Assembly: GCF_914768045.1 (NCBI RefSeq)
Contig: NZ_CAJZCD010000005.1
Span: forward strand, 1 to 64,000
Length of the DNA stretch: 64,000 nt
From: Snodgrassella communis
Lineage (GTDB): Bacteria; Pseudomonadota; Gammaproteobacteria; Burkholderiales; Neisseriaceae
Direction: 5' to 3'
Below are positions 1-6,518 of the stretch, piece after piece. The first letter of the stretch is position 1, and each line of letters begins with the position of its first letter. The notes under the pieces were generated by a model. The model did no database searches. It was not told the origin of the DNA and was given only the letters and a program-made list of their open reading frames with translations. The position numbers were made by a program, and so were the translations under genes.

Positions 1-93
1 TATTGGTACAATCATAAACGGTTACATTCGTCGTTGGGCTATTTGCCTCCGGTAGAATTTAACAAACGGCTACCCCTTAATTTTGTTGTTTGA
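1..93 (+). mobile_element. 3' end of an IS3-family transposase (OrfB), cut by window edge
   Basis: Frame 1 reads straight from the window edge to a TGA at 91-93 and gives about 30 residues, including KRLHSSLGYLPPVEFN. That is the typical C-terminus of the DDE transposase OrfB of IS3-family elements, which usually ends with a HSxLGYxSPxxFE block. The rest of the element lies left of the window. Immediately to the right the sequence becomes Rhs core DNA, so the element appears to have inserted into, or to have deleted part of, an rhs gene. No inverted repeat was verified. Confidence 0.75.
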
Positions 94-109
94 ATAGGTG
101 TTGCCATTC

Positions 110-235
110 CAGTAGGTGGTCTCGCCGTTTACGGTTTTGCTGATACGCCGACCAAACGGGTCATATTTGTAGCTGGCTATTTCTCCGCTGGTGTTGCTGA
201 CTTTACTCAGTCGCTCTGCGGCGTTATAGCTAAAG
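110..235 (-). pseudogene. Rhs core fragment disrupted at the IS junction
   Basis: The minus strand translates to an Rhs core segment (LSYNAAERLSKVSN, then YDPFGRRISKTVNGETTY). It closely matches residues of the Rhs ORF at 2032-5370; the DNA around 2826-2945 is nearly identical. After the TTY motif the reading diverges into a short tail and stops next to the IS3 end. Upstream, homology ends near base 235 in AT-rich DNA. This is a scrap of a former Rhs cassette and cannot encode a product. Confidence 0.7.
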
Positions 236-261
236 TTTCAACTTTAAATTAAACATTTAAA

Positions 262-298
262 AATTATCCCGCAATATAGTAAATATTGCGGGATAATT
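262..298 (-). terminator. Strong intrinsic-terminator-like hairpin
   Basis: A 16-bp perfect inverted repeat (AATTATCCCGCAATAT with its complement) around a 5-nt loop, flanked by A/T-rich DNA on both sides. It follows the frameshifted small gene at 314-573 on the minus strand and would close that orphan immunity stretch. Confidence 0.65.
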
Positions 299-313
299 AT
301 ATTTAATTTTCAA

Positions 314-573
314 CTAAAATATACATCTCTTTAATCTATTAAAAGTTTTTCTTTTTAATAAGTTAAAATTAGGGTTTGTTTCAGAATAATGAATTAAACC
401 GGCAACATCAGTATCTATCATTATTCCAACTTTACATAAATATATCCATTATTCATAATAAAATTTAAGAAAATAATCTTTTTAATCAAATAGCATAATA
501 ATAGACCAGTCATTTCTCCTTCTAAACTAAATGTATTTCCTACCTTTATTTCATTATCATCTGGATAATTCAT
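314..573 (-). pseudogene. Small gene with probable frameshift, candidate old immunity gene
   Basis: An ATG at 573 follows a good ribosome binding site (CAGGAG). The frame reads about 50 residues (starting MNYPDDNEIKVGNTFSLEGE) and stops at 421. A second frame overlaps that stop and continues for about 35 residues ending LKRCIF, stopping at 314. One extra A in a short A run would join them into a protein of about 85 residues. It sits in the orphan toxin/immunity stretch and ends at the 262-298 hairpin, so a broken immunity gene is plausible. I recognise no family. Confidence 0.35.
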
Positions 574-632
574 TTTATCTCCTGTTATAGTCACTCAACA
601 ATATTTATAAAAATTAATAATTATATATTAAA

Positions 633-1121
633 TTAATACTTAATTATTTTTAACCCGATCTTTTTTATTATCCTGTCAATTTTTCTTTTTAACAAAATCT
701 TGTTCTTTTGAATCAAAAATTGGTGTGTTAAATCATATCCAGTAGTAGTGATACAGCCCAATGATGGGTAAGTCAATATACATAGTTTTTTTTCTTTAAG
801 AATATTATTTATTAAGTACATATAATTGTTAAATGATTCAATTTTCCTAGGTCTTTCATCAATTATAGCTATTACATTTCCTTTTGATAATTTAAACAAA
901 ATTTTATATATAAAAACAAATTTTCTTTTGATTCTATTAAATAGAATTTTCTTCTCTATATTATTTCTAGTATCTGCATAAGAGACTAAATATGCATTAA
1001 TATATTCTTCTTCATTCAGAATGTGATCAAAAATAGAGATACTAAAAATAAAATAATCTTTTAATAAGAAATCAAAATTTTGAAAATCAATTTTTATTAA
1101 TTTATCAATTGCATTTTTCAT
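633..1121 (-). CDS. Probable immunity protein for the orphan Rhs tip
   Basis: A 162-residue, very Lys/Ile-rich protein with no recognised domain. Its ATG overlaps the stop codon of the orphan Rhs C-terminal tip by four bases (ATGA at 1118-1121), the arrangement expected for translational coupling of a polymorphic toxin to its immunity protein. The same ATGA overlap joins the intact Rhs and its downstream gene at 6515-6518. Base composition is strongly AT-rich compared with the Rhs core, as is usual for swapped toxin/immunity modules. Function is inferred from position; the fold is unknown. No signal peptide is obvious, consistent with a cytoplasmic antitoxin role. Confidence 0.6.
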   Translation of the reverse strand: MKNAIDKLIKIDFQNFDFLLKDYFIFSISIFDHILNEEEYINAYLVSYADTRNNIEKKILFNRIKRKFVFIYKILFKLSKGNVIAIIDERPRKIESFNNYMYLINNILKEKKLCILTYPSLGCITTTGYDLTHQFLIQKNKILLKRKIDRIIKKIGLKIIKY

Positions 1122-1426
1122 TCTCTTAAATATTTCCCTTCTTTACTAAGTGTACCAATTCTAACACCTTTTTTATTATATAGCTTCCAATAACTTCCAC
1201 CATGTCCCCTATCTCTAGCCTTATCTGGTGAAATTTTCCATCCTGTTTTCGGGTCAGTATAATCGTCACCTTTTAGTCTTTGATTAAATCTTTTCAAATC
1301 AATTTTATCTCTTTTTCTTAATTTCTTTTTATAGTCTGTATATTTATCATCATCAGGGTCAGGCGAATTTGGTGCTCCTTCTATATTTGCATCATTTATT
1401 TCAACATAGCAACAATCAATAAACCC
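1118..1426 (-). pseudogene. Orphan Rhs C-terminal toxin tip (no core, no start codon)
   Basis: This was not in the ORF track because it has no start. The frame reads about 102 residues: a linker (VEINDANIEGAPNSPDPDDD) almost identical to the end of the Rhs at 2032-5370 (VEINDASSHN, GAPNPPDPDD), then a basic domain with KISPDKARDRGHGGSYWKLY and a GVRIGTLSKEGKYLRE end. The basic, HGG/YWKLYN-containing tail resembles small nuclease-type polymorphic toxin domains, though I cannot name the family with certainty. It begins inside the terminator hairpin of the preceding module and ends in an ATGA overlap with its immunity gene. It can only be used after recombination onto a full Rhs core. Confidence 0.65.
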
Positions 1427-1455
1427 ACTTTTTTTAAAAAGTAGGTTTATTGATT
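1414..1455 (-). terminator. Terminator hairpin after the DUF4279 gene
   Basis: Two 20-nt arms (AATCAATAAACCCACTTTTT and its near-perfect complement, one mismatch) with A and T runs on both sides, so it may work in both directions. It lies just downstream of 1483-1878 on the minus strand and marks the seam with the orphan toxin tip. Confidence 0.7.
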
Positions 1456-1482
1456 TACTAATTTGTGAGATATATATTTTTA

Positions 1483-1878
1483 TCAGTATACATTAAAATC
1501 TATATCAGCACTGATACTTGCTATGAATTTCAATACATCGGGTTTTAACCGCATTACAGGATATTCATCATTTTCCAAACGAATAACTACATCAAAAAGC
1601 ATATCTATATTTAGCTCAGACCTTATTCGATTTAGAATATCTTCTTTATCTTGTATTAAACCAATTATTTTTTTTAATTGGATATTAATATCGTCTGATT
1701 TTTCATAGCCAGTGTCTATAGACCACATTGTTTCTACTGCCGGCCAATTTTTTCCTTCAGGAACAATCCCCTTGATTATTGTACTATTTGGAAGAACATT
1801 TAAAAGATCTGTTATAGCACTCGGTTGAAAATGTTCACCATAAATGTCAAAAGCAACTTTCACGGATGTCGTTTCCAT
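1483..1878 (-). CDS. DUF4279-type protein, probable Rhs immunity
   Basis: A 131-residue acidic protein. The start METTSVKVAFDIYGEHFQPS, a central Trp-containing segment (AVETMWSIDTGY) and the C-terminal VVIRLENDEYPVMRLKPDVL fit the DUF4279 family, whose members often sit directly behind Rhs or CDI toxins. It starts 54 bp after the stop of the out-of-frame toxin tail at 1934, so it is the natural immunity partner of the Rhs at 2032-5370. That toxin tail is now frameshifted, so the immunity gene may be a leftover kept for protection against sister cells. No membrane segment is visible. Confidence 0.65.
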   Translation of the reverse strand: METTSVKVAFDIYGEHFQPSAITDLLNVLPNSTIIKGIVPEGKNWPAVETMWSIDTGYEKSDDINIQLKKIIGLIQDKEDILNRIRSELNIDMLFDVVIRLENDEYPVMRLKPDVLKFIASISADIDFNVY

Positions 1879-1933
1879 ATTTAAATACCTTTATAAAATA
1901 TAACCTGTAGGGATGCCACTTTCTTTACTTCCT

Positions 1934-2085
1934 TTATTTCTTTTTTCTTAAAATCCACAACTTTCCAGATTTTTTATCGACATATATATCATAGCGTTTA
2001 ATCTCTGCGTTGCGTCCTAAAAATTCCTGTTTTATTTCATGACCATTATGACCTCTTTGCTTAAGATATTTGTCATCAACTTTTT
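1934..2085 (-). pseudogene. Toxin C-terminus thrown out of frame from Rhs 2032-5370
   Basis: The Rhs ORF ends KPKDLKKLMTNIL and stops at 2032. Reading the other frame from the A6 tract (T6 on the plus strand, 2081-2086) gives KKVDDKYLKQRGHNGHEIKQ, then FLGRNAEIKRYDIYVDKKSG and KLWILRKKK, stopping at 1934. This is a coherent basic toxin-like tail ending close to the immunity gene. RYDIYVDKKSGKLWI is typical of small nuclease tips of polymorphic toxins (of the type-33 kind; family assignment tentative). One more A in the tract would restore a full-length toxin. Confidence 0.65.
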
Positions 2086-5000
2086 TAGGTCTTTAGGTTT
2101 ATCCTCTCCATTATCCTGATCATCAGGATCAGGCGGATTTGGTGCCCCTCCTATTATATTATGGCTACTTGCGTCATTTATTTCTACATTTTCATCTCTA
2201 CAGTCATCATCTGCCTTATCATTAAATATTGGGGGTGTAATTAAACTTTTAGCACCCCATCTGATTGCTTCTTTTGCCAGATATCTGCAAGCTGGATTGG
2301 CTGCACATAGTCGTATCCCTGCTGTTGCAACTCCTGCTCCTGCAACTACCGCCGGAGCAATCTCCCCAGTCGGATCACTGTATACCAGTGGATTCCCACC
2401 TACATAACCATAGGTGTTTATTCCTCCCGCCAGCCCTATCGGATCACTCTGGATATACCGCCCAGTCTTCGCATCGTAATCACGGAAGTAGTTATATGAC
2501 AGTCCGGTCTCTGCATCGTAGTATTGTCCCGGAAACCGCAGGTTCATGGTGATCTGGTTGTTTGCGTCCAGTTCGCTGTTGCCAAATGCATCGCTATTGA
2601 TTTTCCAGCTCTGTTCTCCGGCGCTGTTTATGGCCAGTTGCGGGGTGCCCAGATGGTCGCTTATCAGGTAGTGATAGCTGGCATTTTTCAGGGTCTGACC
2701 TTCGCTCAGATTAGCCTGCCATAAGGGGCTGGTACCCCAATCGCTGTCTGGCTTCCAACCGTACGCTACGCGCATTTTGCCATTCTGATCCAGTTCGGCT
2801 AGCAGGCCTTCGCTGCTGTAGATATAGTAGGTGGTCTCGCCGTTTACGGTTTTGCTGATACGCCGCCCAAACGGGTCGTATTGGTAGCTGGCTATTTCTC
2901 TTGTGTCGTTGCTGACTTTGCTCAGGCGTTCGGCTGCGTTGTAGCTGTAGCTGAGTTTTTTATTGCCACTTTCTTCTGTGGACAGTTGACCATTGGCGGT
3001 ATAGGTTAAGCTGGTCTGTTGTTTGCCTTCTCCCCATTTGATTAGCTGGTTGAGGTCGTTGTACTGCCACTCGCCTGCCTGCTGGGCGCTGCCTATGCGG
3101 TTTCCGATGGCATCGTAGCTGTAGGATTCGGCGCGCTGGTTGGTGGTTTCGCTATCCGGTTTGACTTGGGTTAGTCTGTCCAGTGGGTCATACTGGTAGC
3201 TGCTGCCGCCTTTTTCGGTCTGGATGCGGCTGATGTTGCTTACTTTGTCGTAGCTGTAGTTACGTTCCAGTAAGGTCTGCCCTTTGCTGCTTAGTTTTAT
3301 TTGTACTGGCCGCTGTAAGGCATCGTAGCTGTTGGTTTGTTCTGCCTGTGGATAGGTGATGCTGCGGGGTTGGTTCCACTGGTAGTTACGCCAGTTGATT
3401 TCTTCTCCGTTGGGCAGTACGGTTTTTTGTAGTTGGTCGTTGGCATAGCTGTAGCTTGCGGTGCTGTTATCTGGATAGGTGATGCTGGCCAGATTGCCAT
3501 CGGTATCGTAGCTGTATTTGAGGGTTTGTTTGAGGTTGCCATAGCTGATGGTTTCCTGCACTACTCGGCCTAATGCATCGCGCTGATAGGTGAAGTGGCT
3601 GTTGGTGTGGCCACTCTGCTGTACGTCTATCAGTTGGTTGTTGGCGTTATATTGGTAGCTGACTGTCTGTTCAGCTGTGTCTTGTCCAGCGGCGATGTAG
3701 TTTTGCTGGCTGATGTTGCCGACAGCATCGTATTGATACTGTATGCGATTGCCATTGGTCTGTTTCTGTTCTATCAGCTGGTTGGCTTGGTTGTAGCTGT
3801 ATTCAATATTGTTGCCCAGTGTTTTGGTTTCTTTGATCAGGTTGTTGTTCTGATCATAGGTGAAGTGATACTGGTTGCCATTGGGGTCGGTAAGGCCGGT
3901 GAGGTTGCTGAACAGGTCGTATTGGTACTGGGTTTTTCCAGATAGTGCGTCTATGTTTGCGCTAAGCTGTCCTAGGGCGTTGTATTCGCTCTGGCTGGTA
4001 CGGTTGGCGGCATCTGTCTGGCTGATGAGCTGTCCCAGTTGGTCGTAGCTGCTATGGCTGCTCAGTTGGGTGTTGTTGTCCAGTAGCTGGGTTACGCTGA
4101 TGGTGTTACCCATGTTGTCGTAGGTATAGTTTTCGCTATAGGTCGGGTAGTTGATTTTGGTCAATAGGCCGGCCTGGCTGGTACCAGCGGTACTATATTC
4201 ATACTTAAACTGATTACCACTGTAATCCGTCTGTTGAGTTAATCTACCTTTACTATCATAGCTTTTAATTCTTTCTAACCCAGATGGTATTATTTTCTTT
4301 ACTGGTCTATTCGATATATCATAATAATAACTAATAGTTTCACCTAATGCATTAATTTGCTTAATTTCTTCCCCATTCTGATTAAATGAGTAAATATATT
4401 GAGTTAGATTATTCAAAGGGTCAACTACTTTGGTAACCCTCCCCATCATATCCCGAGAAAAACTAGTTGTATGATTCAAGGGATCTGAAATAATGGATAG
4501 ATGACCAGCTGCGTCATAACCCAGTTGCCATTTCTGCTGTAATGGGTTCTGTATTTGGGTTGGCTGTCCCTGGATGTTGTAGCTGTAGTGGTATTGCTGC
4601 CCTTTGCCGTCGGTATAGCTGGCTATGTTGCCGTAACGGTCGAAGCTCTGTTGCAGGCTGATGCTCTGTTTGCCGCTGGCTATGGTGGCTTTGGTCTGCT
4701 GCCCCAGACTGTCGTACTCGAAGTTGACTACGCGCTGTTCGGGTTTGCCGGCTGCATAGGTGATTTTGGTCGGCTGGTTGGCTGCGTTGTATTCAAAGGT
4801 GATGCTGTCGCCTTTGGCGTTGGTCTGTTTTATCGGTTTGTTGGCCTGGTTGTATTGATATTCTTCGGTGGCTCCATTTGGATAGGTGATTTTAATCGGG
4901 TAGTCGGCCTGGTTATACTGGGTGGTGGTTACTTGTCCACGTTCGTCGGTGTATTTGACGATGTTGTTGGCACTATCGCGCTGATAGCTGGCAGTGAGGT

Positions 5001-5370
5001 TGCCATTGATGCTTTCGCTCAGTACGCGCCCGTTGCTGTCAAATACGGTGACGGTTTTTTGGCCTGCCGGATCGTTTACGGTGATGGTGTATTGTTTGTT
5101 TACGCGGTTGTATTCGGTGTTGTAGACGGTTACTGCTCCGGTTTTGCTGGTGATTTTGCCTACCCGCGCCAGTTTGTTTTCATGATCGGCTGCGCCGGTG
5201 CTGACTACGGCACTGTGCGAGACAACGCCTCCGGCTTTGCCGCTGCTCATGGCTATTCTGCGGGTGGGTACGGACAGGACGTAATCAATTTTGATAACGC
5301 CGCCATCGGGATCGGTGCGACTGGTGAGCTGGCCGTTGTTGTCGTAACCATACTTCCACACATTACCCAT
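2032..5370 (-). CDS. 5'-truncated orphan Rhs protein with frameshifted toxin tip
   Basis: A 1112-residue RHS/YD-repeat protein. It has dozens of YD repeats (for example GNIASYTDGKGQQYHYSY), then the conserved Rhs core end (YDPFGRRISKTVNGETTYY, GLSYNYFRDYDAKTGRYIQS, DPIGLAGGINTYGYVGGNP), then a 100-residue variable tip. The N-terminal export region of the intact Rhs at 6515-10810 is missing. Homology reaches only about 50 bp upstream of the ATG (NWSGDRLTQVTD to base ~5419), where a TAA ends the frame. The first 300 bp are almost identical to the intact gene, so this looks like an older copy displaced by recombination. With no leader and a broken tip it is probably not a working toxin but a donor cassette. 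Confidence 0.85.
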   Translation of the reverse strand: MGNVWKYGYDNNGQLTSRTDPDGGVIKIDYVLSVPTRRIAMSSGKAGGVVSHSAVVSTGAADHENKLARVGKITSKTGAVTVYNTEYNRVNKQYTITVNDPAGQKTVTVFDSNGRVLSESINGNLTASYQRDSANNIVKYTDERGQVTTTQYNQADYPIKITYPNGATEEYQYNQANKPIKQTNAKGDSITFEYNAANQPTKITYAAGKPEQRVVNFEYDSLGQQTKATIASGKQSISLQQSFDRYGNIASYTDGKGQQYHYSYNIQGQPTQIQNPLQQKWQLGYDAAGHLSIISDPLNHTTSFSRDMMGRVTKVVDPLNNLTQYIYSFNQNGEEIKQINALGETISYYYDISNRPVKKIIPSGLERIKSYDSKGRLTQQTDYSGNQFKYEYSTAGTSQAGLLTKINYPTYSENYTYDNMGNTISVTQLLDNNTQLSSHSSYDQLGQLISQTDAANRTSQSEYNALGQLSANIDALSGKTQYQYDLFSNLTGLTDPNGNQYHFTYDQNNNLIKETKTLGNNIEYSYNQANQLIEQKQTNGNRIQYQYDAVGNISQQNYIAAGQDTAEQTVSYQYNANNQLIDVQQSGHTNSHFTYQRDALGRVVQETISYGNLKQTLKYSYDTDGNLASITYPDNSTASYSYANDQLQKTVLPNGEEINWRNYQWNQPRSITYPQAEQTNSYDALQRPVQIKLSSKGQTLLERNYSYDKVSNISRIQTEKGGSSYQYDPLDRLTQVKPDSETTNQRAESYSYDAIGNRIGSAQQAGEWQYNDLNQLIKWGEGKQQTSLTYTANGQLSTEESGNKKLSYSYNAAERLSKVSNDTREIASYQYDPFGRRISKTVNGETTYYIYSSEGLLAELDQNGKMRVAYGWKPDSDWGTSPLWQANLSEGQTLKNASYHYLISDHLGTPQLAINSAGEQSWKINSDAFGNSELDANNQITMNLRFPGQYYDAETGLSYNYFRDYDAKTGRYIQSDPIGLAGGINTYGYVGGNPLVYSDPTGEIAPAVVAGAGVATAGIRLCAANPACRYLAKEAIRWGAKSLITPPIFNDKADDDCRDENVEINDASSHNIIGGAPNPPDPDDQDNGEDKPKDLKKLMTNILSKEVIMVMK

Positions 5371-5520
5371 AACATCGGTAACCTGAGTCAGGCGATCTCC
5401 TGACCAGTTATAGCTAATTTAAATACTCTGTTGATTAATAATAGAATTTTCTATTTTTATACAGTACTATTTTAGGGGATAGGGCTAATATATAAGTTAC
5501 AAATTATTTATTATTCAAAC

Positions 5521-5552
5521 TAAAATCCCAGTACTTAAGTACTGGGATTTTA
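5521..5552 (-). terminator. Perfect 32-bp palindromic terminator
   Basis: TAAAATCCCAGTACTT followed at once by its exact complement. It lies 13 bp downstream of the 5566-5829 gene on the minus strand and also blocks read-through from the right. Confidence 0.75.
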
Positions 5553-5565
5553 AAACTACTAATTT

Positions 5566-5829
5566 TTATGTTTCTTTTATATAACGATCAAGATCACAAG
5601 ATCCTGGAGATTCTTCAATATATAATCTTTCACAAGATGGACATTTATAGACTTCAAAACTCTTACTGTTAAAAGCACTTAAAAAATCTTCTGATGTAAA
5701 TTTCTCATTCTTAGACCATGTATCAATTATATTCCATAAATCATTATCAGAAATTAAATCATAAACGAAATCTTCCTCCAACGTATGAATACGCATAATA
5801 AATCCACATCTACACTGAACTTTTGGCAT
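5566..5829 (-). CDS. Small cysteine-pair protein, probable spare immunity gene
   Basis: An 87-residue protein with two Cys pairs: CRC near the N-terminus (residues 6-8) and CPSC near residue 63. They could bind a zinc ion as a ribbon. The middle is acidic and helical, and there is no signal peptide. It stands alone between two hairpin terminators, between the intact Rhs module and the truncated one, exactly where a spare immunity gene of a lost toxin tip would be stranded. I do not recognise the family; the role comes from position only. Confidence 0.5.
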   Translation of the reverse strand: MPKVQCRCGFIMRIHTLEEDFVYDLISDNDLWNIIDTWSKNEKFTSEDFLSAFNSKSFEVYKCPSCERLYIEESPGSCDLDRYIKET

Positions 5830-5958
5830 ATACTAATCCTCATCCTTTAAGACTCATATCAATTTATAAACTAGGCCATTATTGTTCATTAGAGTTGTTC
5901 ATGATAAAAGCTCATATAAAGTTCTGTGACAATAATTTTAAATAGCTTATATCATATT

Positions 5959-5981
5959 AATCCCAGTTTTAAACTGGGATA
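5959..5981 (-). terminator. Terminator hairpin after the Rhs/immunity operon
   Basis: A 10-bp inverted repeat (ATCCCAGTTT / AAACTGGGAT) located 46 bp beyond the stop of the 6027-6518 immunity gene. The stem core CCCAG matches the 5521 hairpin, suggesting related downstream ends of successive modules. Confidence 0.65.
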
Positions 5982-6026
5982 TGCCTAAAACATGTATTAA
6001 GATTTAATTTATTAATAACTCTGATT

Positions 6027-6518
6027 TCATTCTATTTGTGATATGGTAAGAGCTCCTGGTTGAATTGTTGCCGGCAGTTTATGTATTATATGTCTCACAT
6101 CCATTGGTAATTCTAACAATGTTAATGGAGTAGTTGGTTTCGCTACTAAAAAATAAGTATTTGTTTCAAAGTCAATATCATAGCTAAATAAACCTTTCGA
6201 TGCAGCTTCAACATACGAATGCAAACAAGCTTTTTTTCTTTCTTCTATATCTTTAAGTAAAAATGCACCAGGTTCAGTAAAATCAGGTAAATGACTTTCT
6301 ATAATATCAACTTTACAATGATTATCTAAATTATCGAAATAATCGAATAATTTATCATAATTAATTTTAGATTTTCTTACTGTTTTAGGAACTGCACATG
6401 TACCTCCTGAAGTAAAATGGGCTAAATAGTTGTTATTAAATACAGCATACCAATCTAAATCCCATATATCCCATCCATCCCATCCATCAACAGAATTTTC
6501 TATAATTTTCATATTCAT
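6027..6518 (-). CDS. Cognate immunity protein of the deaminase Rhs
   Basis: A 163-residue acidic protein rich in Trp near the start (DGWDGWDIWDLDWYAVF). Its ATG overlaps the Rhs stop codon (ATGA, 6515-6518), so translation of toxin and antidote is coupled. The Rhs tip is a YwqJ-type deaminase, so the likely job is to bind and block that active site in the cytoplasm. I cannot name a specific immunity family. A hairpin terminator follows 46 bp downstream, closing the operon that starts with the rhodanese-like gene. Confidence 0.7.
   Translation of the reverse strand: MNMKIIENSVDGWDGWDIWDLDWYAVFNNNYLAHFTSGGTCAVPKTVRKSKINYDKLFDYFDNLDNHCKVDIIESHLPDFTEPGAFLLKDIEERKKACLHSYVEAASKGLFSYDIDFETNTYFLVAKPTTPLTLLELPMDVRHIIHKLPATIQPGALTISQIE

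Noticed and set aside
4555-5403. 282-aa plus-strand ORF opposite the truncated Rhs
   Set aside because: It is the complement of strongly repetitive Rhs coding DNA, is made of hydrophobic low-complexity residues, has no ribosome site, and similar shadows occur opposite the other Rhs (8330-10192).
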